From positions 186,001-250,000 of the forward strand of contig NZ_CP049801.1 of the NCBI RefSeq assembly GCF_011578045.1: a stretch of 64,000 nucleotides of DNA. Reading direction: 5' to 3'. A program made the position numbers and the translations under genes. The notes under the pieces are model-generated. The model ran no database searches and had not been told where the DNA came from. It saw only the letters and a program-made list of their open reading frames with translations. This DNA is from Acinetobacter shaoyimingii. Lineage in GTDB: Bacteria > Pseudomonadota > Gammaproteobacteria > Pseudomonadales > Moraxellaceae. Positions 37,464 to 45,697 of this stretch are shown here, one piece after another (position 1 is the stretch's first letter; each line of letters opens with the position of its first letter).

Positions 37464-38645
37464 ATGAATGCTCCACAAAATCCGAATGTGCAATCTCCAA
37501 TTGAAATCGCACAACAGCTGGCAAAAACTTTCGCAGAAACCGCAGCTGAACGAGATAAGCGTGGAGGGAATCCTAAGACTGAACGTGATCTGATCCGTCA
37601 AAGTGGTTTGTTGAGTCTCTCCATCCCCAAGGAGTTTGGTGGTCAAGGAGCTGACTGGAAAACCATTTTTAAAACAGTACAGACCATTGCACAAGTGGAC
37701 AGTTCTCTTGCACATGTCTATGGTTTCCACCATCTTCTTATTGCGACTGTGCAACTTTTTTCACAAAAGCAGCAATATCAACCTTGGTTTGAACAATCAG
37801 CCAAAGACAATTTGTTCTGGGGGAATACCCTAAATCCACTGGATAAACGCACTACAGCCAAACAAGTTGCTGAAAACGAATTTGTTTTTCATGGCGATAA
37901 AAGCTTTTGTTCAGGCTCTATGGATTCAGATATTTTGTTGTGTTCTGGTTTTAATGATGAAGGTAAATTATTGATTGGCGTGATTCCAACAGCACGTGAA
38001 GGGGTGAGCTTCCTTGGCGATTGGAACAATATGGGACAACGTCAAACCGACAGTGGCACGAGCCATTTTGAACAAGTTAAAATCCACAAAGATGAGTTGT
38101 TGTTGAACCCAGGGCCTCTGAGTACGCCGTATTCTAGTTTACGTCCGCTGATTGCACAGCTGATTTTTGTGCATCTGTTTTTAGGCGTCGCAGAAGGTGC
38201 TTTTGAAGTTGCAAAAGAAACCGTGCAAACCCAAAAAGCATGGTCAAAGTCATTGGCTGAAAATGCAGTTAATGATCCATTTACCCAGAAACATTTTGCA
38301 GAATTTTATGTGCAGTTGGAGTCTGTACGCTTGTTGGCCAATAAAGCGATTGAAACCTTACAATGGGCTTGGGATATTGGCGCAGACTTAACTGCAGAAC
38401 AGCGTGGTCAGGTGTCTATTGCAATTGCGACAGCGAAAATTGCAGCCACCAATACTTCTTTATATGTGACGCAAAATATTTTCCAAGTCATGGGTGCACG
38501 TGCGACAACGGCTAAACTCAATATAGATCGATTCTGGCGTAATGTGCGAACTCAAACCTTGCATGATCCAATTGATTATAAATTTCAAGAAGTAGGCGAA
38601 TGGGTACTGACAGGAAAAGTGCCAGATCCAAGCTTTTATTCCTAA
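37464..38645 (+). CDS. acyl-CoA dehydrogenase-fold flavoprotein, SfnC/DszC-like
   Basis: A 393-residue cytoplasmic protein with the acyl-CoA dehydrogenase fold. An N-terminal helical domain contains LLSLSIPKEFGGQGADW, the middle beta-domain contains FCSGSMDSDILLC and GQRQTDSGTSHFEQV, and the C-terminal helical domain contains NIFQVMGARATT. The catalytic Glu of true dehydrogenases is not obvious. The motifs fit the flavin-dependent monooxygenase branch (SfnC, DszC, DibenzothiopheneC). With msuE and sfnG 4 kb downstream, a role in sulfur-compound oxidation is plausible but unproven. The ATG at 37464 is chosen because homology starts there. Confidence 0.78.
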   Translation: MNAPQNPNVQSPIEIAQQLAKTFAETAAERDKRGGNPKTERDLIRQSGLLSLSIPKEFGGQGADWKTIFKTVQTIAQVDSSLAHVYGFHHLLIATVQLFSQKQQYQPWFEQSAKDNLFWGNTLNPLDKRTTAKQVAENEFVFHGDKSFCSGSMDSDILLCSGFNDEGKLLIGVIPTAREGVSFLGDWNNMGQRQTDSGTSHFEQVKIHKDELLLNPGPLSTPYSSLRPLIAQLIFVHLFLGVAEGAFEVAKETVQTQKAWSKSLAENAVNDPFTQKHFAEFYVQLESVRLLANKAIETLQWAWDIGADLTAEQRGQVSIAIATAKIAATNTSLYVTQNIFQVMGARATTAKLNIDRFWRNVRTQTLHDPIDYKFQEVGEWVLTGKVPDPSFYS

Positions 38646-38670
38646 TCACTGGATTGCTGAATTGAATCAA

Positions 38671-38696
38671 AAGGTCTCATTTAAGAGACCTTTTTG
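38671..38696 (+). terminator. terminator after the SfnC-like gene
   Basis: AGGTCTC/GAGACCT 7-bp stem (38672-38678 and 38685-38691) with a T-run. Confidence 0.85.
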
Positions 38697-38825
38697 ATTT
38701 AAAAATGGATTTACTTAGATGGTAACATCGTTGAAAATGTTGATGTTATTAGAGGATTTTTTAAGAATACATATTTTGTTAAACAAATCATGATTTAGCA
38801 TTCAATAGAAAGTTGATTATTTTGG

Positions 38826-38831
38826 TATAAT
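38826..38831 (+). promoter_or_regulatory. extended -10 promoter of a small membrane-protein gene
   Basis: TGGTATAAT places TG one base before a perfect TATAAT; it lies 28 bp before the ATG at 38859. Confidence 0.5.
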
Positions 38832-38858
38832 TAAAGCAATCCCTATGAATGATCATGT

Positions 38859-39071
38859 ATGAAAGCTTCACCTCTAAAAAATCAAAAACAAAATACATTA
38901 CTCTATGTACTTCTTTCTGTACTTGTTGTTTCAATTATGTTGACCAATGTTTTACACAATAATTTCATTGATACGTTTTTAACGCTATTGAATACAGCCC
39001 TTATTGTTAAAATTATTCTGATTTTATCAAAATCTGTATTTAAATCTGTGAATTCAATTTGTAATCCTTGA
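38859..39071 (+). CDS. small membrane protein of unknown function
   Basis: A 70-residue protein with a basic N-terminus (MKASPLKNQKQN) and two hydrophobic segments (about residues 15-35 and 42-60). It is therefore likely a small inner-membrane protein with both ends inside. I do not recognise a family. An extended -10 promoter lies directly upstream, giving a very short leader, and no clear ribosome site is present. It stands alone between the SfnC-like gene and the isolated porin. Confidence 0.45.
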   Translation: MKASPLKNQKQNTLLYVLLSVLVVSIMLTNVLHNNFIDTFLTLLNTALIVKIILILSKSVFKSVNSICNP

Positions 39072-39248
39072 TAGATTTATCCTTATTTTTTTAGATTATT
39101 TATGAAAGTGCGAATTGATTTTGCGCTTTTTTTATATAATAAATTTCTAATAATTCACTTACTTATATTTATATAGATTAAAAAACAACACTCCCTTCAT
39201 TTTCACTTAATTTTTCACATATGTATTTCTCGTAGACTTCACTTTATC

Positions 39249-39262
39249 AAGTACACGTACTT
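39249..39262. promoter_or_regulatory. AAGTAC-AC-GTACTT dyad upstream of porin 10
   Basis: 6-bp perfect arms with a 2-bp spacer, 29 bp before the ATG of the isolated porin gene. It might be an operator. This gene does not share the TTGACT-16-TACAAT promoter of the array. Confidence 0.4.
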
Positions 39263-39290
39263 AAAACTGAGTGAATAGGGAAATTACTGC

Positions 39291-40079
39291 ATGCAAAAAA
39301 TTGCTTTTACATCATTATTACTTATGAGCGTTTTGGCGTCAGCAACGTCATATGCAAATACGTATCACGCTGAAGTAGAAGCAGCTGCAGGTTTCGTTGA
39401 TCCTGATCATGGTGGTTCAGGTAGTGAGTATGTTCTCCATGGCAAATACTTTTTTAATCCTGTCGATGCAGGGCATTCGCCACTCGCTGAAAGTGCCTTT
39501 TTAGATCGTGCCAGTAATGTCAGTGTGCAGGGGCATTTTTCTGATCAGGGTAATACCCAAGAAAATGCATATGGCGCTGCATTAGAAATGTATGTACCGA
39601 ATACTAATGTCTATGTAAATGCATCCTTAAAGCATAATCATGAGACTGAAAAAACCAAGAACAAACATCATCATATTGATACCACGTATTATGCAACTCA
39701 ATTGGGTTATCTACCCGTTTCAGGCTTGCTTGTCACAGCAGGCTTAGAGGGATTTCATAATGATCAAGAAAGTGGTGTATCTCCAACTTTAGCGGCTAAA
39801 TATGTCACTCAAATTGCTGGAAAAGACGTCAATCTAGAAGCGGGCGTAGCGTTCGGTGATTTGGATGAATATCGCTTGGCGGCAGATTATTATTTAAATA
39901 AGGAATTCAGTGTGGGGGCTGATTATTATCGTAATAATGTGGATCATGTTGAAGAATATGGCGTTAAAGCACGCAAATTTATGACGCACCAATTCAGTGT
40001 AGAAGGGCGTGTGGGATTTGGTCGTGAATTTGACAATGACTATAATTCAGTTGATTTAAGCATTAGATATCATTTCTAG
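39291..40079 (+). CDS. Omp33-36-like porin, isolated copy (member 10)
   Basis: 262 residues on the opposite strand, 11 kb from the array. Signal peptide MQKIAFTSLLLMSVLASATSYA; mature NTYHAEVEAAAGFVDPDHG; block HSPLAESAFLDRASNVS; SPTLAAKYVTQIAGKDVNLEAG; GDLDEYRLAADYYLNK; GRVGFGREFDNDYN; end IRYHF. It pairs with array member 9, with which it shares GDLDEY.LAADYY and FDNDYN, rather than with members 1-8. It is unusually His-rich (GHSPLA, KHNHETEKTKNKHHHID), which members 1-9 are not, so metal or pH sensitivity of one loop is possible. The ribosome site is AGGGAA. Confidence 0.82.
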   Translation: MQKIAFTSLLLMSVLASATSYANTYHAEVEAAAGFVDPDHGGSGSEYVLHGKYFFNPVDAGHSPLAESAFLDRASNVSVQGHFSDQGNTQENAYGAALEMYVPNTNVYVNASLKHNHETEKTKNKHHHIDTTYYATQLGYLPVSGLLVTAGLEGFHNDQESGVSPTLAAKYVTQIAGKDVNLEAGVAFGDLDEYRLAADYYLNKEFSVGADYYRNNVDHVEEYGVKARKFMTHQFSVEGRVGFGREFDNDYNSVDLSIRYHF

Positions 40080-40196
40080 GGTTTTTCAAGCGCTTAGACG
40101 TTAGCATATTTGCTGTGGCTCAATTCCAAGTGTGTTGCGATAAATTGCTATAGCAAAACATGAAACCAAATATAAATGTTTGGATATTACAGATAT

Positions 40197-40203
40197 TATA
40201 ATA
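40197..40203. repeat. 7-bp target-site duplication, left copy (IS copy 2)
   Basis: TATAATA abuts the left IS end and is repeated at 41178-41184. Confidence 0.9.
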
Positions 40204-41177
40204 ACCCGAATCCTGCTTAAGCCGATGACTCCATAATTTGAATCGTTGGCTTATTTCGATGGGTTAATTGATATGCACATAACGAAGCATAAATTCCGCT
40301 GAGAAATCCATAAGTACTACGTGCTTTACTCGTCACTAAATGATATTGCCCTTTCAATAAGCTGAATAATGTTTCTATCTTATTGCGTTGCCTTAGGTGA
40401 TATTCATCTGATGCACTGAGTTGAACAGATTCCATGTTCCTCCGATGATAAGTAATTAAATCAATACCTTGAACTTGCAGCCTGCGCTTTAATTCTTGGC
40501 TGATGTAGCCTCGATCCCCGTAAATTTTTCCTTTTAGGCCATCAACTAATTGCTCAACCATTTTTATGTCAGCAACATGTCCATTCGATAAAGCAGAACA
40601 GGTAATTTCACCAAATTGATTCATCGCAATATGTAATTTACAGCCATAGAACCAACCCATTGAGCTTCTACCGCGTGATGCAATTTGGACTAATGATTTA
40701 TGGCGTTGAATACGTTGATTTTTACAAACTGGCAGAGTTGTTGAATCAATCCATAAATATTGTGTTTCTTGACCTTTCATCAGCGCCACATGCAAAGCGT
40801 GTAGAGCCAATTGGTGCATATTGATCAGATGAATCATCCTTTGATAGCAAGGCAAGTATTTAAATAAATAGCTTTTATCTTCTTTTAACCAAGTGAAAAA
40901 GGCTTTGAAATTAGTGAAATGAGAGGATTTATACCAAATAGCAATAAAGATAATTTCTGAAAGACTGAGTTGAGCAACTCGGATTCTTGAAAGTTTGCCA
41001 TCTTGCTTGAGAAATTTCCAATAAGTTGCTTCAAATTGTAGAAAAAAGTCATCAATTAAGCAGAATAATTCGGTACTATTGAACATTAGGACTAGGGTTG
41101 TGAGTTTGGTGTGGTAACTCAACTGATGGCTCTAGTCCTTCTATTTTTCAAGTCAATTTCTTATCCGCGATTCGGGT
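40204..41177 (-). mobile_element. IS982-family insertion sequence, copy 2 (974 bp)
   Basis: The same ends as copy 1 (ACCCGAATC at 40204, GATTCGGGT ending at 41177) and the same length, flanked by 7-bp TATAATA repeats. It is in the same orientation as copy 1. The two copies are direct repeats bracketing 20.2 kb that include prfB and waaA, so a deletion between them should be lethal and a composite transposon is unlikely. It lies 124 bp after the porin 10 stop and breaks no visible gene. Confidence 0.95.
40217..41122 (-). CDS. IS982-family DDE transposase (copy 2)
   Basis: The protein is identical to the copy 1 transposase: 301 residues with DDE residues in WIDST, YGDRGY and NKIETLF. The one DNA difference between the copies is silent. 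The frame is intact, so this copy may supply active transposase. Transcription past its stop would run leftward, antisense to porin 10. Confidence 0.93.
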   Translation of the reverse strand: MSYHTKLTTLVLMFNSTELFCLIDDFFLQFEATYWKFLKQDGKLSRIRVAQLSLSEIIFIAIWYKSSHFTNFKAFFTWLKEDKSYLFKYLPCYQRMIHLINMHQLALHALHVALMKGQETQYLWIDSTTLPVCKNQRIQRHKSLVQIASRGRSSMGWFYGCKLHIAMNQFGEITCSALSNGHVADIKMVEQLVDGLKGKIYGDRGYISQELKRRLQVQGIDLITYHRRNMESVQLSASDEYHLRQRNKIETLFSLLKGQYHLVTSKARSTYGFLSGIYASLCAYQLTHRNKPTIQIMESSA

Positions 41178-41318
41178 TATAATAGACTGAAATGATTGAA
41201 AAAATATATCATGAACAATGATCTGTTATATCAATTAAAAAAATCAATTTTAGAGAATTATATGAGTTTTATTGAGATACAATAAAGCATCACCAATCAA
41301 GTCAAGAGTACTTTTGCC

Positions 41319-41435
41319 ATGATGAAGTATCTAAAAAAGAAAAATAAAGCCAGCTTTGTATTTTTCATTATCACGCTTTATTCATTCATTGGCTTTTTTA
41401 TTGGCTATGTGATTTGGGAGTTTATTCTTAAATAA
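41319..41435 (+). CDS. 38-residue single-span membrane peptide
   Basis: A short frame starting with two consecutive ATG codons. The product has a basic head (about residues 3-10, KYLKKKNK) and one long hydrophobic segment (about residues 12-37, rich in Phe and Ile). The head-plus-helix plan is typical of genuine small membrane proteins, but the ribosome site is weak (AAGAG) and the peptide is too short to assign. It lies between IS copy 2 and the sfnG terminator. Confidence 0.4.
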   Translation: MMKYLKKKNKASFVFFIITLYSFIGFFIGYVIWEFILK

Positions 41436-41452
41436 ACGAATCAATATGCCAT

Positions 41453-41482
41453 AAAAAAATCCCTTAAGCCGAGCCTTAAGGG
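41453..41482 (-). terminator. msuE-sfnG operon terminator
   Basis: CCCTTAAG/CTTAAGGG 8-bp perfect stem (41461-41468 and 41475-41482), followed on the minus strand by a T7 run. Confidence 0.88.
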
Positions 41483-41514
41483 AAATGTGTTACCTGATTT
41501 ACTTTTTGTTTTTA

Positions 41515-42624
41515 TTACGCTGATTTTGCCGTTATCTGACTGTTTTGGGCTTCTTCAAGTTCACGCACTAAAGGCAACACTTTTTCACCAAAGTATTCCA
41601 CTTCTTCAATAAAGTGTAAGAAACCTGAAAGAACCAAATCTACACCAACCGATTTTAATTCAACGATACGTTCAGCAATCTGTTGTGGCGTACCAATCAA
41701 GTTGGTGCGGAAGCCATCGTTGTATTGCACTAGGTCTTCAAATGTTGATTTTGCCCAGTTTCCTTCACCTTCAGTTGTTGCTGCACCTGCTTCACGTGTC
41801 GCATCACCAAAAGCTTTAACAGCTTCAACATTGGCACCATCAATGATGTCTTGAAGCACTTTTTTCGCTTCTTCTTCAGTATCACGTGCTATGACAAAAG
41901 CATTGACACCAATTTTAACGTCATGATTATTGGCTTTGGCTTTTTCACGAATGTCATCGATTTGCTTTTTCAGTTCAGCAGGGGTGTTGCCATTGGTAAA
42001 GTACCAATCAGAAACACGGGAAGCCATGTCACGTGCAGCACGTGAACTCCCACCTTGGAAAATTTCGATATGCGGTTTTTGCACAGGTTTTGGGCTGAGC
42101 GTGTAATCTTTAAATTGGTAAAACTTACCATCAAAACTGAAGTTATTCTCAGTCCAAACACCTTTGAGTGAGCGAATAAATTCTTCAGAGCGTGCATAGC
42201 GTTGATCATGCTCTGGCCATTCTTCGCCAATGGCATCAAACTCACCGCGGAACCAGCCACTCACCACATTAATTGCGATTCGACCATTGGTTAAATGATC
42301 AATCGTTGCTAACTGTTTAGCTGCGATTGCAGGTTTCCATGGGCCAGGTAAAATAGCGGCAATGACTTTCAGCGTTTCAGTTTTGGCTAAAATACCATGA
42401 CTGAAACTTACTGACTCGTGTTGATGTTCTGCGTTATAACCCGCAGTAAAACGAATTTGAGTCAGCGCATATTCAAAACCACTTTTTTCAGCAGCTTGTG
42501 CAAGGCGTACATTGTAGTCATAACTCCAATCTGTACGCTGCTCAATATTACTGACCACTAAACCGCCACTGACATTGGGTACCCAATAAGCAAATTTAAT
42601 CGGTTGTTTTGAAATCTGTGTCAT
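41515..42624 (-). CDS. sfnG: FMNH2-dependent dimethyl sulfone monooxygenase
   Basis: A two-component monooxygenase of the bacterial luciferase-like class; 369 residues. It oxidises dimethyl sulfone to methanesulfinate so the cell can use its sulfur. Family landmarks are KFAYWVPNVSGGLVVSNIEQR at the N-terminus, TLKVIAAILPGPWKPAIAAKQLATIDHLTNGRIAINVVSGWFRGEF-type core near residues 85-130, and IEIFQGGSSRAARDMAS near 187. SfnG is distinguished from SsuD and MsuD by the N-terminal sequence as I recall it. It lies 29 bp after msuE, its probable flavin reductase, in one operon. Confidence 0.88.
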   Translation of the reverse strand: MTQISKQPIKFAYWVPNVSGGLVVSNIEQRTDWSYDYNVRLAQAAEKSGFEYALTQIRFTAGYNAEHQHESVSFSHGILAKTETLKVIAAILPGPWKPAIAAKQLATIDHLTNGRIAINVVSGWFRGEFDAIGEEWPEHDQRYARSEEFIRSLKGVWTENNFSFDGKFYQFKDYTLSPKPVQKPHIEIFQGGSSRAARDMASRVSDWYFTNGNTPAELKKQIDDIREKAKANNHDVKIGVNAFVIARDTEEEAKKVLQDIIDGANVEAVKAFGDATREAGAATTEGEGNWAKSTFEDLVQYNDGFRTNLIGTPQQIAERIVELKSVGVDLVLSGFLHFIEEVEYFGEKVLPLVRELEEAQNSQITAKSA

Positions 42625-42653
42625 GGTCTTCTCTCCAATTCAGTTAAAATTGT

Positions 42654-43388
42654 TTACGCCACTTGTGACTTATTTGCTGAATTTTTTTGATGTAAACGAG
42701 ATTCCGCTGCATCTAAGCTTGGAACAGCTGCAGAAGGAAGGACTTCTTCTTGCTCAATTTGTTTATTGATACCAAGGCTTTGATTGGCAAGTTGAGTTTT
42801 TTCTTTTACGACTTCTGCACGAAGACCTTTCGCAGGTGCCCACTCTAAAATTGGTAATGCACGTGCAACAGCAAGCGTAATACGTGCACGTAAGAATTCA
42901 CTGTGAATCGTATATTCTGGTGTGAAGTCACGATCAGTTGCATAAACCCCAATTGGAAGTGTTTGTGCTTGGAAGAAACTAAATAATGGACGTAATTGAT
43001 GTTCAAGTACGAGCGCATGACGGTCACTACCACCTGATGCTGCAAGTAATACAGGTACATCAACAAGTGCAGTTTGTTCAACAAAGTCGAAGAAATGCTT
43101 AAATAGACCTGTGAAAGATGCACGATAAACAGGTGTGCCTACGATAAGCGCATCAGCAGCTTCTACAGCAGCAAGATCATCTTGAACACGTTGAGGCAGT
43201 TGATTACGGTAAATTGCACCACCTAAAAGATGCCCAATTTCACTGAACTTAATGAAATGTACATTAATAGCCGTTGCATCACCTAGCTCATCTAAAATCG
43301 CTTGAACTAAAGCTTCTGTTTTAGATGGGTGGTTTAAACCACCTGATACAGCAACGATATTTAATGGTTTTTGTTGTTCAGTAGACAT
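42654..43388 (-). CDS. msuE: NADH-dependent FMN reductase, MsuE type
   Basis: A flavodoxin-like reductase of 244 residues that supplies FMNH2 to the sulfone and sulfonate monooxygenases. It has the N-terminal flavin loop VAVSGGLNHPSKTEALV near residue 13, the middle TPVYRASFTGLFKHFFDF near 100, and LAASGGSDRHALVLEHQLRPLF near 132, the pattern of MsuE and SsuE. The C-terminal 60 residues are a low-similarity tail rich in Ala, Lys and Gln. It is the first gene of the msuE-sfnG operon. Sulfate-starvation control by CysB/Cbl or SfnR is expected from the family, but no binding site can be named here. Confidence 0.87.
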   Translation of the reverse strand: MSTEQQKPLNIVAVSGGLNHPSKTEALVQAILDELGDATAINVHFIKFSEIGHLLGGAIYRNQLPQRVQDDLAAVEAADALIVGTPVYRASFTGLFKHFFDFVEQTALVDVPVLLAASGGSDRHALVLEHQLRPLFSFFQAQTLPIGVYATDRDFTPEYTIHSEFLRARITLAVARALPILEWAPAKGLRAEVVKEKTQLANQSLGINKQIEQEEVLPSAAVPSLDAAESRLHQKNSANKSQVA

Positions 43389-43762
43389 GATGAAACCTAA
43401 ATTTAAATGTATCTCGGATAGGTCTTATTAATCTACATTTCCTATATTCTGTAAAATAAGCAAATTAAAATTAATTATCTGTTTTTCATATAAAAGATTA
43501 AAATTTAACTTTCTTTTATAATCTTTATGATAACCAGATGAATATTAAAGATATATTTTCAAAGAATATGCTAAGCATGTTTTGTTATAAATTTTATATT
43601 TAAAATAGATGTACTTATCATAAAATGCGGTAATCACACACATAAATGATGATTTAACAGAGAAACTGATAAAATCTGCTAAAATTAACCAATATTTATG
43701 TATCCTTAACAGCAATTGCGCAGTTAAAATGCAGATTGTGCTAGAGATCTCTCACCTCGCTT
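43389..43762. other. divergent intergenic region msuE / crbR
   Basis: 374 bp of AT-rich DNA that must hold the promoters of both divergent genes. I see no clear -35/-10 pair or operator and no small ORF. Confidence 0.5.
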
Positions 43763-44413
43763 ATGAATATTTTAATCGTTGATGATCATCCACTGTTTCG
43801 TCATGCTTTAATCCAAGCCGTACGTTACAGCTTACCGCAAGCTCAAATTCATGAAACTGCTGCTGTAAATGAGTTTTATGAACGACTTGAAAAAGGTCCA
43901 GAACCCGATTTAGTTCTTCTTGATTTGAACTTACCTGGAGCTTCTGGTTTCTCTGCTTTGGTTCATGTGCGTGCACAATATCCGTTGCTACCTATTATCG
44001 TGGTGTCAGCACATGAAGAAGTGTCCATCATCCAACGTTCAATTGCGCATGGTGCAATGGGATATATTCCAAAATCTGCACACCCAAGCCATATTGGTGA
44101 AGCCATTCGACAAGTTTTAGAAGGGGATATTTGGTTACCACCAAACTTACCTGCAAATCTTAACTTTGATCCGCGTGCTGCAGATGAAACAGCTTTGGCT
44201 GAACGTATTCAGTCTTTAACCCCACAGCAATTCCGTGTCTTAATGATGGTTGCTGAAGGTTTATTGAATAAGCAAATTGCTTATGAATTAGAAGTGTCTG
44301 AAGCCACCATTAAAGCGCATGTCACTGCAATTTTCCGTAAACTTGGTGTGCAGAATCGTACTCAAGCCGTTTTAGCGATTAATGCACTGAATATTGAAGA
44401 AAAGCGTGTATAA
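43763..44413 (+). CDS. crbR: LuxR/NarL-type response regulator of acetate use (CrbR/ErdR-like)
   Basis: A 216-residue response regulator. The receiver domain starts MNILIVDDHPLF, has the phospho-Asp in LVLLDLNLPG near residue 53 and the Lys in GYIPKSAHP near 105. The C-terminal NarL-type helix-turn-helix contains LTPQQFRVLMMVAEGLLNKQIAYEL and SEATIKAHVTAIFRKLGVQNRTQA. Its partner is probably the SSS-domain hybrid kinase encoded 1.3 kb away. This pair matches CrbS/CrbR of Vibrio and MxtR/ErdR of Pseudomonas, which activate acs. The call rests on this partnership and on acs/actP in the same window. Confidence 0.8.
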   Translation: MNILIVDDHPLFRHALIQAVRYSLPQAQIHETAAVNEFYERLEKGPEPDLVLLDLNLPGASGFSALVHVRAQYPLLPIIVVSAHEEVSIIQRSIAHGAMGYIPKSAHPSHIGEAIRQVLEGDIWLPPNLPANLNFDPRAADETALAERIQSLTPQQFRVLMMVAEGLLNKQIAYELEVSEATIKAHVTAIFRKLGVQNRTQAVLAINALNIEEKRV

Positions 44414-44436
44414 GATTTCCTGTAATGAATAAGTAA

Positions 44437-44460
44437 AAAAGACCTCTATTGAGGTCTTTT
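44437..44460 (+). terminator. bidirectional terminator after crbR
   Basis: AAAAGACCTC/GAGGTCTTTT perfect 10-bp inverted repeat between two convergent genes. Confidence 0.88.
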
Positions 44461-44496
44461 TATCATCTAAATATTTGAATAATTACGAAATACTTC

Positions 44497-45264
44497 TTAA
44501 GCCAAGCAATCCTGTTTAGCCATTAAATCGGGGCATCCCAAAGGATTGAGTGCACATTTTAAATCATCGATTTGTTCTTGAGTGACATAACCTTTGATTT
44601 TTAGATAGTCTTCCACACGGTCATCACGCAAGCTTAAATAAGCAGCGTCATAAACGCCTAGATCGACGAATAGCGCTGCCGTTTCTAAACTATTAAAACG
44701 GTCAAGGAAGACTTCATTGCCATACATGAGGAAAATGTGATCAAAATCAGCATTTGGGTCTACATTCAAGTGCTGAGCTAATTGTTTAGGTGCTGTTTTA
44801 ATAAAGAGTAAATCAGAAATTTCATCGAATTGGGTCATATCGAGAGCATCTTTACCCGTTTTAACTTTGCCTAGCCATGCTTTAAAGACAAGCACTGCAC
44901 CACCACGCAATAACATACTCCAAATTTGATGGCGAATATGTTCATTTAAATTTTCACTTTCAGACTGTAATGCTGCGATCAATTTTCCTTCTTGTTGCGC
45001 CAATTTATCAAATAAGCCTAAACCTTGAGGCTGATAGGCTGCAGGTGAAAATACATCAAATTTTAAACTATCGAAGACCTGTAGGGCCAAAGGCACAGCA
45101 CTTTGATAAAGTGTATCGAGTGCTTGAAGTTGCTCTTCTTTCAGCTTGCTATTTGGAAATAATGTCTGCCAATGAATTTCTGGCAAAATGGCATTTGCAC
45201 TATAAAGTTTGTGAAATTGTTGTGTGCGATCTAAACCGTGTGGAACAGTTTGTGAAATATTCAT
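44497..45264 (-). CDS. conserved protein of unknown function within the acetate locus
   Basis: A 255-residue soluble, mostly helical protein with no signal peptide. I recognise no domain. Visible landmarks are a central RHQIWSMLLRGGAVLVFKAWLGK segment, an acidic DPNADFDHIFLMYG region, and a C-terminus with three cysteines (CALNPLGCPDLMAKQDCLA). It has an excellent ribosome site (AAGGAG) before the ATG at 45264, so it is expressed as a real gene. It lies between the regulator and sensor of the acetate switch, on the strand of the sensor, 433 bp upstream of nothing else; a link to that pathway is only positional. Confidence 0.6.
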   Translation of the reverse strand: MNISQTVPHGLDRTQQFHKLYSANAILPEIHWQTLFPNSKLKEEQLQALDTLYQSAVPLALQVFDSLKFDVFSPAAYQPQGLGLFDKLAQQEGKLIAALQSESENLNEHIRHQIWSMLLRGGAVLVFKAWLGKVKTGKDALDMTQFDEISDLLFIKTAPKQLAQHLNVDPNADFDHIFLMYGNEVFLDRFNSLETAALFVDLGVYDAAYLSLRDDRVEDYLKIKGYVTQEQIDDLKCALNPLGCPDLMAKQDCLA

Positions 45265-45636
45265 GACGACTCCTTTTTCGAATCTTCGTAATATATGGTG
45301 TGGGGTGAGGCACGCATGCCTTCGAAAGTAAAATCAAATGTTTTAAAATCTACTCGCTTATTTTATGAGATATAAAGAATGCAATATGAATAAGACTAAA
45401 GTTTAAAAAATCATCAAAACAGAATAAAATAATTAAAAATCAATTTGTTGTAAAAATTGTAACTGACTATTTGATATGTTTTCTTACGTCTTGGACAACT
45501 TTGCCATAGAAAAGAGTTAAATGAACATTTTGGTCATTTGAGCGGGATTGAGAAATGCATTTTTTGATTACTTTTGCATATTGGCATTAAAAAACAGCAA
45601 AGCACTGTGTAATTGGGTCACATTTTGTATAAAAAT
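45265..45636. other. AT-rich intergenic stretch
   Basis: About 370 bp upstream of the 255-residue gene and downstream of crbS. It must hold that gene's promoter. I can support no RNA or ORF. Confidence 0.45.
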
Positions 45637-45665
45637 AGCCTGTGGTGCGTAAAGCATCACAGGCT
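45637..45665 (-). terminator. crbS terminator-like hairpin
   Basis: AGCCTGTG..GC/GC..CACAGGCT imperfect 11-bp stem just after the crbS stop, followed on the minus strand by a short T-rich tail. Confidence 0.65.
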
Positions 45666-45697
45666 ATAAATATTTCAAAATTGAATAGAAAATTATT

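Noticed and set aside
18993..41177. Composite transposon bounded by the two IS copies
   Set aside because: The intervening DNA contains essential genes (prfB, waaA), and the two copies have different target duplications, which indicates separate insertions.
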